Below are positions 44,854 to 55,795 of a stretch of 64,000 nt of DNA, piece by piece. Made by a program: the position numbers and the translations under genes. Origin of the DNA: Calliphora vicina (Eukaryota > Arthropoda > Insecta > Diptera > Calliphoridae); contig NC_088784.1 in assembly GCF_958450345.1 (NCBI RefSeq), forward strand, positions 62,171,247 to 62,235,246. Reading direction: 5' to 3'. The notes below the pieces were generated by a model. It made no database searches and was not told the DNA's origin. It saw nothing but the letters and a program-made list of their open reading frames with translations. Each line of letters opens with the position of its first letter. Position 1 is the first letter of the stretch.

Positions 44854-45594
44854 CAAGTAAGAGTGCTATATTCGGCTGTGCCGAATCTTATATACCCTTC
44901 ACCAAATTATACTTCAAAATTTTAAATATTTTTAGGTAAACAAAATTTAATTTTTTTTTTAGTTGTTTTTTTTTACATTTTTTGGAAAAAAATTTATTTT
45001 AATTTTTTTTTTTTAAATTTAAATTTTTTTTTTTTTTAAATTTAAAATTTTTTTTTTTTAAATTTTAAAAATTTTTTTTTGGTTTTTTAAATTTTTTTTT
45101 TTTGAAAAAAAAAATTCGGGTTAAAATTTTTTTTCCCGATTTTGACCCATTGTAGGTCCAACTTAATATGGTCTTATATACGTCGTTGCAAATTTCTTTG
45201 AAATATCTATCATTAGATATCCATATTGTCTATATTAATGTCTTAGTAATCCAGATATAGGTCAAAAATTGGTCAAAAATCGAGGTTGTCTTGGTTTTTT
45301 CCTCATATCTCAGCCATTTGTGGACCGATTTTGCTGATTTTAAATAGCAAAATTCTCGAAAGCATGTCTGACAGAATTATTGAAGATTTGGATCCCGAAG
45401 ATATCTGGGGTCTTCAGAAAACTGATTTCAACAGACAGACAGACAGACAGACAGACGGACATGGCTTAATCGACTCCGCTATCTATAAGGATCCAGAATA
45501 TATATACTTTATAGGGTCGGAAATGAAAAATGTAGAAATTACAAACGGAATGACAAACTTATATATACCCTTCTCACGAAGCTGAAGGGTATAA
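44854..45594 (+). mobile_element. mini-me/DINE-1-like element, copy C (741 bp)
   Basis: Compact full-length copy: CAAGTAAGAGTGCTATATTC, hairpin ATTCGGC-TGT-GCCGAAT, TATACCCTTCACC, long T-rich tracts, CAGACAGACAGACAGACAGA, GGACATGGCTTAATCGACTC, TACTTTATAGGGTCGGAAAT, and the terminal hairpin ending GAAGGGTATAA. Its interior lacks the CA-rich repeats of copies A and B. A partial internal match recurs at 49050-49165. Confidence 0.85.
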
Positions 45595-46223
45595 TTAACA
45601 AATTACGTGCACAAAATATTTTTTTTTTCTTAAACCAAAAAAGATTACAACTCACGAGTGATGGATTAATTTAGTGGTTAATTTTAGACAAATTTTTGCC
45701 TTCTTCTCCGCGGCCTGTTCCTCACTTAGTCTTGAGCCTTAAAGATTTCGTCGGCGATGTTGCTGTTATGGCCAAGCGTTTGTCTATTTTACAGCTCTAT
45801 ACAAAAAGTATCTGATGGATTTTTAAAGATCAAAATTAAGTGTGTGTTAGATTTTTCTGTATTAAATTTTTCTATAAATTTTATGATAAATTTAGTGTTT
45901 CAAACAAAAAAAAAATGTACCTTTCAGTTGAGAAATATGGCGGACAGAGATTTGTATTACTTTTCCCTGTATTTTCTTGATTTTACCAATGGCACGGACA
46001 AAAATGGCTGAATAATAAAAAAAAAATTGGTTTATGTACAATTTAGCTTGTCTGAACTTGGACAAAATTATATTGTTTAAGTAAATAAACATTTTTTGAA
46101 TTATCAAAGGTTTTCTTAGGTTCTTTATTTTTATGTATTAACGAGAATGTTATTATAGCACAAAAATATAGTTTTTCCTAAATTAAACCTCAAATAACAT
46201 AAACCAAAATCTATTTAAATTAA

Positions 46224-46489
46224 CCTTCGCTTTACCAATACCCACCCGGGTGACCACATCGATTTTATTGGTTTAATATTTTTTTTAATTTTGTTTCGAT
46301 TTAAATGAAATTTGTACTCACTGAACAAATTCTAGAGTTCTATAGAATTTAATAGAACCATTTTAAACTTTTTTAAGGTTTTTTAAATTTTTTCAAATTT
46401 CGTTCGTCGCATATATTTATAGAAGTGTAGTGTCACCCGGGTGGGTATTGGTAAACCATGTACATAAAAAACCTTTGGTAAAGCGAAGG
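46224..46489. mobile_element. piggyBac-type MITE, 266 bp, TTAA-flanked
   Basis: TTAA flanks both ends exactly. The left end CCTTCGCTTTACCAATACCC continues into ACCCGGGTGACCACA. The right arm on the other strand starts CCTTCGCTTTACCAAAGGTT and after a 28-bp extra block repeats TTTACCAATACCCACCCGGG. TTAA duplication and CC-starting ends are hallmarks of piggyBac. Interior AT-rich; no transposase. Confidence 0.85.
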
Positions 46490-46960
46490 TTAAACAATTA
46501 AGATTTAAACACAAAAAAATCACATTTCCTATTCTTTTGGTACTTACTCCGAATATTGTGCTGGAGATTTTCTTTTAATAAAAAACAGATTAACACACTT
46601 TTTATTTTTTTTTAATGTTAATTAAAAAAACTGCCAAAACCTTCGTTTACCACTGTCAGGTGACTATATCAGGAAAAAGGAAAATGTCTGACGCTTTAGG
46701 CCTTAAATACCCCTAAATTTTCCTAGAGTCCTGGAAAATTAATGTTATGACCCACACATACATAAAATTTACCTAAATAATTAACCACCAACTTCATCCC
46801 AAATACTTGTTACGGTTTTATCGACAACATAAATGCATGAACAAAACACAGATTTGTATTTATGATTCATTTATGTTGTCAACATTACCTGATAAGGCAG
46901 GTTAAAAACGTTTATTAATTATTTTATGCGTTAATATAAAAACTATAAATTTTTATACAA

Positions 46961-47659
46961 TCACACAAAAAAAGAGAAAAAAAAAATATATAAAAAAAAG
47001 ATTTTGTATTTGGTGTCAAAAAGAAAACAATACTTATGTATGTAGCTACAAGCGCCCCTACAACTGTTGTCATGTAGCTTGTTGGTATGAGCTTCTAGCA
47101 ATGAGCGCAAACTTTCGGCTACTATCTGGGACACGATCTCACGGAGCCTGCCTTCCATAGAGCGCATCATCTCGACCTGCCTAAGCCCTAGTGTTGCCTC
47201 GATTATATTTTTTACGTCTGCTACTCTAGGTTGTGCATTGTGCTGATTAGCTGCCATGCTGCTGCAAAACTCCTGGCGGACATTTTGTGCAGTGAGGTTC
47301 CTATAGTTAGACGAGGTTATATTGCTCTCAACTTCTCTTTCCTGATTTATAGGCGCATATTGGGGCACGATCTCACGGAGCCCGCCTTCCATAGATCGCA
47401 TCATCTCGACCTGCCTAAGCCCTAGTGTTGGCTCGATTATATTTTGTACGTCTGCTACTCTGGGTTGTGCATTGTGCACAACCTGATTTATAGGCGCATA
47501 TTGGGGATTTAATTGTGCCGAGTTGGCACTCAAAGATACCTGTGTTAAAGTCGCAGTTGTTGTTGTTAAGCCGTTGAACTTGTTGGTATCTGGGTGATAC
47601 CCGAGGATTGGCCTAGAGGAAGATGAAGCGGCGTTGCATCTTTTTTTTAAAACAAACAT
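46961..47659 (-). CDS. Gag-like ORF with a 78-residue internal repeat, 232 aa
   Basis: A long minus-strand ORF from ATG at 47659. The segment QPRVADVQNIIEPTLGLRQV...MMRSMEGGLREIV at about residues 66-99 repeats with few changes at about 144-177. The DNA period is 234 bp (CTACTC at 47221 and 47455), so the duplication stays in frame. A PQYAPINQ element also occurs twice. The last 25 residues are a Phe-rich tail from AT-rich DNA, so the natural end probably lies upstream of it or was lost. The helical 'RQVEMMRSMEGRLREIV' part looks like a retroelement gag N-terminus, but no family is recognised. Confidence 0.4.
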   Translation of the reverse strand: MFVLKKRCNAASSSSRPILGYHPDTNKFNGLTTTTATLTQVSLSANSAQLNPQYAPINQVVHNAQPRVADVQNIIEPTLGLRQVEMMRSMEGGLREIVPQYAPINQEREVESNITSSNYRNLTAQNVRQEFCSSMAANQHNAQPRVADVKNIIEATLGLRQVEMMRSMEGRLREIVSQIVAESLRSLLEAHTNKLHDNSCRGACSYIHKYCFLFDTKYKIFFLYIFFFSFFV

Positions 47660-47794
47660 AAACTTCGAAGCGTATTGCTTGCCTGCATATTAATAGTCCA
47701 GCACACTATCGACTAGTCTATCGGGGCACGCCAACTTGACCTAGTCTCTACCATATCACAAAAACAAACTAAAATAAAAAGTTATTCTCGCAAG

Positions 47795-48825
47795 ATTATT
47801 CGCCGATCGATTAATCAAAATTAATTTCTATTAAATTTGTATATGTATAAATAAATTCAATTATAATTAAATTTATGTATATCTAATGATTACAATACCC
47901 AAGTGAAATGAATAACAAATTAAATTGTTCAAAATAATATTAGATAATATAATAATATTAAAGTATTAGATTAATATACATATATATACGTTTAAGTATT
48001 TAACTTTCTTTTGAAGGAAAAAATAAAGTTTTAAAATAATTGCAAAATATATTGATACTCAATTGGCAGTGTCCGTATTAATTTTCCAAGATGTAGGGAT
48101 AAATTTGACCAACGAAATAAAATATCGACGACCTCTAAACATTAATCTATACTAGGATCGCCTGGTGGTCAAAATTCGACCACTAATAACAAAATTATAC
48201 AGTTACTTTGAGTATACGCAAAAATATTTTTCACGTTTGTGTACAAATACACGTGTATTTAGATGTGCATAAACATGTTGTTGTTGTTTTCCAAGCAAAT
48301 TTAAAACGTTTTTTTAACAATTTTATGGAAAGAATTTTTAAAGAAAAATTATATTGTGCACATTTAGAGAAAATAATCTTTTAACCCATATAGGTTTCAT
48401 CAATATTGGTGGACAATAACATACTTAAAAGTGTATCACAAAAAAACGTGTGGCCTATTTATATATAAGATATATATAAATATAAGGCCTGACTCATCAA
48501 TGCCCAGCCCAAACCGCTAAAGCTAGAAACCTGAAATTCATGTAATAGGTTCCTTCTACGTCATATAGATCCACTAAGAAGGGATTTTAGGAAATTCGAA
48601 CGCTAAGGAGGATAAAACGGGAAAAACCGGGTAAAACCCGTACCTCCATATCTCCAAAACAAATAAATTAATCAAAAAAAGAGCCGAGAGGTGTCTGGTA
48701 CTTTTTGGAAATTCGATATTCTAGGTGACCAAAACGGCTAAAAATAGTACCAGTTAACTTTTATATCTCTTAAATTGATAAACATAGAAATACAACTTTT
48801 AATTCATCGGACCCGGAACAATAGT
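47795..48825. repeat. Direct repeat, partner 58808-60249
   Basis: Highly similar blocks in the same orientation: GATTATTCGCCGATCGATTA, CCAAGATGTAGGGATAAATT, ATATCGACGACCTCTAAACA, then CTAAAGCTAGAAA and AGAGCCGAGAGGTGTCTGG. Sequence at about 48160-48490 is absent from the second copy, which instead holds a mini-me-like element at 59058. This is an unidentified dispersed element or a segmental duplication. Confidence 0.85.
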
Positions 48826-49049
48826 GAGTAGAAATCTTTTTGGTATGTTTATAAAATTTGAATTTTCAAGGGGGAAAAATGGTATCCTTTTTTGGTACTT
48901 TTTTATTAAAATTTATTTTTTCAATAAAATTACCTAGAATTATTATTTTCTAATTGTACTTTTTACTGTGGAAAAAAAGTACTCAAGTACTAAGGGGTAT
49001 TTATTAATTTTTAAGTATTTTTAATTTCATTTAATTTTTTTTTTTTTTG

Positions 49050-50053
49050 GTAAAAAAAAATTCGGGTTAAAAAATATTTTTCCGATTTTGTCCAATTGTA
49101 CCCATCCAACTTAATATGGTCTTATATACGTCGTTTCAAAGGCGTTTGAAATATCTATCACTAGCATGACCCGGTGCGCTTCGCTACCCCTGTCGTAGTA
49201 AAATAAAAAATATGAAAGGATTCTATACAAAAATAAATGAATATAATTAATTTGAAAGTAAATTTTTAATTAGGCTTTAAGTTCATTTTTATTATAATTT
49301 ATTTGTAATAATTCAAAGAATATCACTGAATACTAAAATTTTTAGACAATTGGCAAATTGGAATGCATTTTCTACCCTGCCAAGGGCGTCATCAACAATC
49401 TTCATTGTCAAGGTCTATTTGTAAATATCATCTATTTAACTTACTATTATTAGGAATTAGAATATGGGAAGCCTAATTCATATTTATATTATTTGTAAAT
49501 TAGACGAAATTTCAAATATTTTTATTATATATGTGTATTCTTATTATTACAAATTTATCATTTTTTTTTTTATTAGTGTTTCTGTAGTCAACCTTTGGTT
49601 AACAATTTAGCTATGAATGTTTTTGTGTTTTTCTTTCTTTCTCCTTAGTGTTGATTCATTGAATCAAACTGGAGATTGATCCCAGCCATTTTTAACTAAA
49701 CTCCGTACAGTGATGAGAAATTAATTCTCACAAAGTTTAAATACTTTTACGGTTACAGTTCTCCAAATATACTAAATTAATTTGTTCCGTCCATTTTCAG
49801 ACAATTTATGTAAAGTTTGATGAATATTGTAATTATGGTTTTCAACTTGTTTAGAAATAACTATTTACTTTGTTTGGTAGAGTACTCATCCCCTGTTCCG
49901 ATCCCTACCTTTTTTGGTTAAACCGTATGCAGTGATAAGAAATTGATTCGGACAAAGTTTGAAGACTTCCACAATTATAGCTCTCCAGATATTTGAAAAT
50001 AATTATTTACTTTGTATGGGTGGTGTCACACCCCCTGTTTCCAACCGTCCCAG
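49050..50053. mobile_element. mini-me-like fragment interrupted by an ACCCGGTGCGC-type element
   Basis: 49050-49165 matches 45110-45215 of copy C (TTAATATGGTCTTATATACG). At 49168 TAGCATGACCCGGTGCGCTT begins another element that runs to about 50053. That element holds two diverged tandem units (GTGATGAGAAATTAATTC at about 49710 and GTGATAAGAAATTGATTC at about 49932; spacing 222 bp). Its start resembles in style the CTAGCTGACCC element at 15758. After it, 50055-50180 is a LIR-arm fragment. Noncoding throughout. Confidence 0.55.
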
Positions 50054-50183
50054 TTTTTCTCGAAAATCGCAAAATTTAAATCACAGGTACGAAAAAACTG
50101 TAATAGGTATTGACAAAATATGATTTTGATGAAACTTGAGGAAAATATAACATGAAGACTAGTATTTATAATAACATATAATA

Positions 50184-50674
50184 ATGTTACGTTTTAACCT
50201 TTTCAAAACGCTGGTAATAATTCCTTTAAATAAACCGGATACTTTTGATTGCAAATAAAAGGCGTTTGAAAATTGTAACAACTCTTTATTTATTTAAAAT
50301 GTACAACAACATAATTAAATAGTCACTCAATGTTTTTTATACACGTTTATAAATTCTCAGAAATACAGACACTTTATAATGTATACGAATTCACTTGAAA
50401 AATACAGCACACTTTAAGGCACTCAGTTGATGTTTATTCAAATAATAAACAGATGGAAAAACCAAAAATTAGAATCTATATATCGAGCCCTAACCGCGAA
50501 AATAACGTAAGCGCCAAAAATCAAATTTTATAGGAGAGAGTTTTTTTTAAGTTGTGCGAAGGACTTCTTTAAAAATTAAAATCTAGTATATTAATGGTAT
50601 CATACATGCGATAAGTGCATTTTTAAGTTAATTTTGTGAGCAACAAATTTGTTTTGGAGCTTACGTTATTTTTT
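50184..50674. other. No gene; possible LTR fragment
   Basis: Starts TGTTACGTTTTAACC, similar to the TGTTACGAAATTG start of the LTR at 61187, and contains AAATAAACC. It stops where the R1/LOA-like leader begins, at about 50675, in the same relation as at 61187-61547. It is AT-rich and noncoding. Confidence 0.35.
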
Positions 50675-51108
50675 CCTTCGCCTGGGTAACGATCTTGAAG
50701 CGATGCGAGGGCTTATATACACTCTGTGGTCTAGACCTCCTTTGTGATTGAGCATGTTCTCCTGGCACTTTCGCAAAGGAGGTCTCGAATTCAAAGGAGC
50801 GTATTAACTAAAGGTTACTCATCTTGTCAAGATATTGGGGCGATAGTGTGTCCCATAGCTGTCGCGTCAAATATTATTACATATATCCTCTCGTGATATC
50901 CACACTTGAGTTCGTCACTTGTATAGTAGAGGCTTTACCTGGGGTACCACGAAAAATATACACTTTTAAGGTCAAGGTGAGTGGTAGCAATGCCGAGGAC
51001 CTGGATGGTTAGTTAGTGTAGAAATAAACTAGCCGCTAACAGCTCCCCTCAGCGTCAGGGTAATACGCTGTTGTAAGTAGTTGCCTAGTCCACGCACGCC
51101 GCCACTGC
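50675..51108 (+). ncRNA. Structured 5' leader of an R1/LOA-like element, copy 1
   Basis: Three predicted hairpins. First: CCTTCGC (50675-50681) with GCGAGGG (50705-50711), loop containing TGGGTAACGATCTTGAAGCG. Second: AGACCTCCTTTG (50733-50744) with CAAAGGAGGTCT (50774-50785), a perfect 12-bp stem. Third: GCGATAG with CTGTCGC near 50840-50865. The first hairpin corresponds to the one at 61548-61585 with a changed stem but conserved loop. GC content is above that of the surroundings. It leads into the ORF1-like frame at 51109. Confidence 0.55.
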
Positions 51109-51935
51109 GTGGATGGTCTGTTGTTTTACGTGCTTACTCGTGGGAACAAAATTGAGAACACAAGTACTTTTAAACCAACAACTACTGAGGAGACTTCCGA
51201 TTTCAGGGATACTAAGGAATCGGAAGGGGGGGTTTCGGACAGCACCCTAGAAGGTGATTTAACCCTGACGGACGTTCATGCTCGGATTCTGGAGCATGAA
51301 GGACAGGTGTTTAAACTAGATGTGGATGGTCTTTTGGGACTGTCGAAAGACTCCTTTGGGGAAACTAGTGCCACTCAGAGGTTGGAGAAGTTGGTTCTGT
51401 TATCTGATGATGAGCATGAAATCACTATGATTGCTGCTCAGAATCAGATAACGGAAACATCCCCTCCCACTGCTAGTGACAAGGACAACTAGGAGAGCCG
51501 ATTGGCAGAAGACGATCCACATGGCGCTAAGGTCGCCAATCTTGTTCGGCAGGTCGCCGTGGAGGAGTTGCCTAATGCCACTCCACGAGATACTGAAAAG
51601 CCAGGCCGAACGAATGAAGATATGGCAAAAAATGGCACAAGGAAATCTCTATCCTTTCTGGCAAAGATGGGAAAGAGAGATCCTGGGTCATTAACTGCAA
51701 AGGAGAAGTAGATTTGAAAGAATCTACGGCCCTGTAAGTGTACTCTTGGGGGAGTCTTCTCCTGTTGAGCAGCAAGTGGAAGCTGCTGTCGATCTGGCTG
51801 ACACCCAAAAGGGTATAAGGTCGACAGCTCCAACCACTAGCAGTGCGGTAAAATCTAAGGAGGGGGCCTCTTCTACCATCCTACAAATCGGTGCTTCGGC
51901 TAGAGCTTTCCTTACAGATGTCACAATTTATATCT
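51109..51935 (+). pseudogene. ORF1-like N-terminal part of an R1/LOA-like element
   Basis: The frame from 51109 encodes 127 residues (TTTEETSDFRDTKESEGGVS, LTLTDVHARILEHEGQVFKL), then TAG. Coding-like composition continues in other frames to about 51930 (VANLVRQVAVEELPNATPRD; TAPTTSSAVKSKEGASSTIL). Acidic and Ser/Thr-rich low-complexity sequence before a stop is common at the start of R1/LOA ORF1 proteins. It follows the structured leader, which is the main reason for the call. It ends abruptly at about 51935 in AT-rich DNA. Confidence 0.4.
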
Positions 51936-52273
51936 GTTACAGATTTATTTGCACCTTTTTTTCATATCCCCCACTGTGACCCAAAAGCTCGGTTTTAGGT
52001 TCTTGCACAACCACGATATGAGATTTATTTAACCATCCTCGGGTGAAGTTTATTGTTAATCTTCTCCATTAGCAAAGATTCATATTTTCTGGCTTTCTTT
52101 CATTTCGAAAAGCCCAAACATAGTCAAGTTTCTTAAAAGGCTCAATAAAATGTTAGTATATTTAAACAAAAATATAAAATACGAAAGGAGAATTTTCGCG
52201 TTAAAAATGGGAAGCTTCGGCAAAACTTCTTAAATTACGATTTTGATAACTGATCCGTTTTGTTATAGTCTGA

Positions 52274-53085
52274 AGTAAAACTTTCAGACTATATTTAAAA
52301 TTACCTGGAATATAATATTCTGAATAACTTTTGCTTAAAAATCATAACAGTAAAGAAATTCGGCTCATTCGTCAAAATATGGCCAAAAAAATAGTTTTTC
52401 TCGAATATTTAAATCGCAGGTACGGAAAAACTATAGGAGGAATTTTAATACTTTTTTCATATTTTTATTCCCTATTATATTCTCAATAAATCCCAATGTG
52501 ATGATCAAAAAATTATGAAATTTGTTTAACAAAATTTTTAAAAAATTTAAATTGGAGTTTTGAAACTGCCTTTAAAAAAATAAAATTTTTTTGGTCATAG
52601 CTGCGAATAGGTTAACGGTATCCTACGGATACAAAAACTCATATACAAGCAAATATGGATATATTTTAAGTAAAAATGTACTTTTATTTTAATATTTCTC
52701 AAAATATGTTAATTTTGTTTCTACATTTCTTGTTCTAGTGGCCTGAGACATGTTAATGGCCTGGCCACTTTTAATAACTTTAACATTTTTCAACCAATTT
52801 TTGTCTTTTATATCTTATTAGAACGACAGTTACGTGTACATTTCGATTCTTTTAAATTAAATTGCAAAAGTAATTATTTAATGCCAACATTTTTACAAAA
52901 ACTGAAAAAATTGCATTTTCCCCCTTGTAAATGCACATCAAAACTTCAGCGTCGTTGCGGCACCAGTTAACGTTATCGTATCATCCTAATAATTTACACA
53001 ACGAGTTTCTACATACATACATAGAACCATTCTAGAGGAGGGACGGTCAAAATTCGCAATTTTATTTGTTTGGAGCACTCTAATG
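52274..53085. mobile_element. LIR family, single right-type arm
   Basis: Matches 6895-7728 in order: TTTCAGACTATATTTAAAAT, AATAAATCCCAATGTGATGA, TTAACGGTATCCTACGGATA, CAAAACTTCAGCGTCGTTGC, and ends TTTGGAGCACTCTAATG followed by TA. The left arm is missing; it begins within arm sequence at about 52274. Confidence 0.82.
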
Positions 53086-53437
53086 TACAAGGATGCTTTA
53101 TTTTTTGAAACACAGTATTTTCTAAAAATTTAATATCAATATTTAACAGTATATTTAGTGCATTAACTTCTGTGAGTTTCGAAAAAACTCATCAGTAAAC
53201 ATTTTTTAACATTCATGAAAAATAAATGGCACGATACTCGCTGTAGCCTTTAGTTAAAGCTGAGTTGTTGGGCCATTGAAATGGACTGTAACATGATAAA
53301 AATCTGATAGTGATGAAAAAAAATGAAATATAAAATAAAATGAGGAACTTTAAAATTTCTTTTAAACAAATAAAAATACACATTACCTTACATTTATTGA
53401 AAAAAAAACAAACATATATAATAGAATAGGGGAAAAC

Positions 53438-53560
53438 CGAAAATTAATGGGCCACCGGTTTGCCATGTATTAGGGTGGGCAGGCCAGGCAGCACAAATCA
53501 TTTCTGCAGCCAAGTAGGTATAGCTTCCTGACATTTTAGGATTACCTATCGAACGAGTTA
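53438..53560. repeat. Fragment related to the palindrome arms
   Basis: Contains AATTAATGGGCCACCGGTTT and GGGTGGGCAGGCCAGGCAGC, matching 26757-26830 and its mirror at 35060-35140 with about 15-20 percent differences by eye. Shows that this arm block is dispersed beyond the palindrome. Confidence 0.7.
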
Positions 53561-54349
53561 GGGAGTTTTCTTTTATTTGTTGTTTTTCTTAAATTCTTAG
53601 AGTTCGCAATACCATCGAATTATTATTCAGCGTTGCCCTCTGATCTCAGTAACCGAAAAGTTACTGAGAATTACATTTTAAAACTATCTTTAGTATTTTT
53701 TGGGCAGCTCTTGTTTAAATATCGCAGTTATATTTTTTTTTTGGTTATTCTGTATTTTTTATTTCTTATTGGTTGAATATTTCATAAATGGAGACTAAAA
53801 TAAAAAAAACATGGGTATCTACACAAAATTATCTATTTTTGACATGAATTTTGTTGAAAATTAACTTTTTTAGTTTCATCCTTATAAGTTTGACTTATGG
53901 TAAAAGAGTTCAAAATTTGTTCACGCTATACAATAAAAACATATCAATAAACAAATTCATATAACAAAATATAAAATTCGCTGAAAATATACTAAACTGT
54001 TTGGCAAGTAAATGGAAGTTTTGCAATATTTTTCATATATTTTACGTATTACAATTGTTCGTAACCTGCATGATTATAATTAAACTAAAGATTTATTTTA
54101 TGATCACTTGTTAAACATTCATGTTATGAACATTTATATAATTTTTTAAAGGGTAAGTTTAGATAGACCAGCTTCATGACAATCGCATTCTAAGCTGCAT
54201 TAACCAAAATTTAGAGGAAAAACACAAAAAAATCGGGAATATAAAAACCGCTAAATTTCGAAAACGAGAGCTGACTGAAAAAAAAACAAGTATAACATAA
54301 TAATGAGTATTCATCAACTCGTATAAAACGAAGTTGAAATCTTTAATAT
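53561..54349. other. No gene seen; AT-rich
   Basis: AT-rich, no open frame of note, no repeat structure noticed. It lies left of the upstream block of gene 2. Confidence 0.4.
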
Positions 54350-54932
54350 CGTGAATACAAAAACAAATTTTAAAATAATAATATCGAGTATGTTATTGAA
54401 TGGAGATCGTGTTATTTACAGGTGTTTTCAAAACGGAATTGTATAAAATATCAATATCCATTTTAAAAGGATACATTTGGAAAATTTTTCTGCTATTTAA
54501 TTTATAATACACACGTTTGTATTCTTGGAAAATTGAAAAGAAAATTCCTGTTTTGGATTATTTTCCACCATGTGTGCATAATTTTACCTAGAAATTCCTA
54601 ATAAAAACCTAAGGATTTTTTAATTAGCTTTAAATGCAGCGTCCGCAAATTATTCTATTACCTAAAAGCGCACACAAATTTGAAAAATGTCCCTTTAAAT
54701 CATAAAACGCTAAGTCATTTATGAGCTAAAAATTAAATTAGGAACAAGACATCTAGGTATATAGTTTAACTTAAAGATTTTAAAGTATAAAAGATTAAAG
54801 ATTTACGAATTTCTTATACACAACCAAAAGGATCTTGGCACAGTAAACATCGAGAACTTCAGTTGACAATTTAAATAAATATTTTATAAAATTTAAATCT
54901 ATTCAACAATCATATTTTATAATTTTTTGAAA
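54350..54932 (+). promoter_or_regulatory. Promoter and conserved upstream block of gene 2
   Basis: TATAAAAG at 54786-54793, 147 bp before the ATG, in the same context as gene 1 (TTAAAGTATAAAAGA, then TTTACGAATTTCTTATACAC and CTTGGCACAGTAAACATCGA). 54350-54530 also matches the relic at 39200-39390 but not gene 1, so gene 2 and the relic share a longer upstream region. 54540-54735 is shared by all three. The E-box region here reads CCACCATGTGTG. Confidence 0.75.
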
Positions 54933-55526
54933 ATGGCACCACAAACAAGAGTTGAATTTGTTATTTTAAAATTATCATATTACCCATCTCTGTAAGTATT
55001 TAATTTTCATTGATCATTTACAAACTATTTCATAATTTAATATAAACAATTTATTTACAGCCATCCTCAATGTCCTAAAATGAAAATGTGTCGCAAGAGG
55101 CGTTCACCAAGTGGCTCCATGCCTCAAGTTAGCGAATGGGTATGTTTTATAAAATCAATTTAATATTTATTTTAAATTTATACTTACAAATAACTTTCTT
55201 TCTGTTTTTAGTTTGATCGCATAATGACTAAAGAGAAATCCAGTATACCCTCCACCGTGAAGGTACGTTATTGCGAGTGGAATATTGCATCGGGTAATGC
55301 AAATTTATTTACGATAAATGGTTATCGTTTTAATCAAATACTTTTAATATTGGGCGAAGAAACCATACATTGGGTGTACTATCGAAATATGAGCCAGTAT
55401 AGGCGTGTCGAAGGTTATTGTCCTTTATCTGTAAATTATTGCAGCTGCTGTTTCAACAATCAGTACTTGAAAATTATGGAATCCGTTAAGAGCTGCCTGA
55501 TGAAACATGACATAGACCTTAATTAA
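54933..55526 (+). CDS. Three-exon gene 2, 150 aa, paralogue of gene 1
   Basis: Exons 54933-54991, 55061-55139 and 55212-55526; introns 69 and 72 bp with GT-AG ends and the same phases as gene 1. N-terminus MAPQTRVEFVILKL; basic RKRRSPSGSMPQ patch; exon 3 begins FDRIMTKEKSSIPSTVKVRY. Compared with gene 1 the Cys after HW is replaced (HWVYYRNMSQYRRVEGY) and two residues are added, so the FLYWCH-like pattern is weaker here. PLSVNYCSCCFNNQYL is identical. The C-terminal tail differs. Intact reading frames in both copies suggest selection, but synonymous and replacement changes were not counted. Function unknown. Confidence 0.8.
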
Positions 55527-55795
55527 AACTTAGCGTATAATGTAGTCTTTAAGATTTGAATGTATTGATTCCTTATTAATTTTAACATCATCACAGAATG
55601 TAAATACTTTGTCATTGGAATGTAAAGGAATGTACTTACAATATATATAATAATAAATAATCATAATTACTTGTGTTAGTTATGTAAAATATTAATTACC
55701 ATGTGTTTTCAATTAAACCAGACTTTTAAATCTGATTTTTCTTCATGTATTATGCTGCTCCAAATAGCCAAGAATGACGGTTTTAACCAGGGCAA
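55527..55795 (+). other. 3' flank of gene 2, conserved with gene 1
   Basis: Shares AAAACTTAG, TAATAAATAATCATAATTAC and ATAGCCAAGAATGACG with 23057-23344. The duplicated unit ends at the same GAATGACG. AATAAA near 55650 is a candidate polyadenylation signal. Confidence 0.65.

Noticed and set aside
51489..51979. Several overlapping frames on both strands
   Set aside because: Only the + strand composition fits the ORF1-like remnant; the minus-strand frames are shadows of it.
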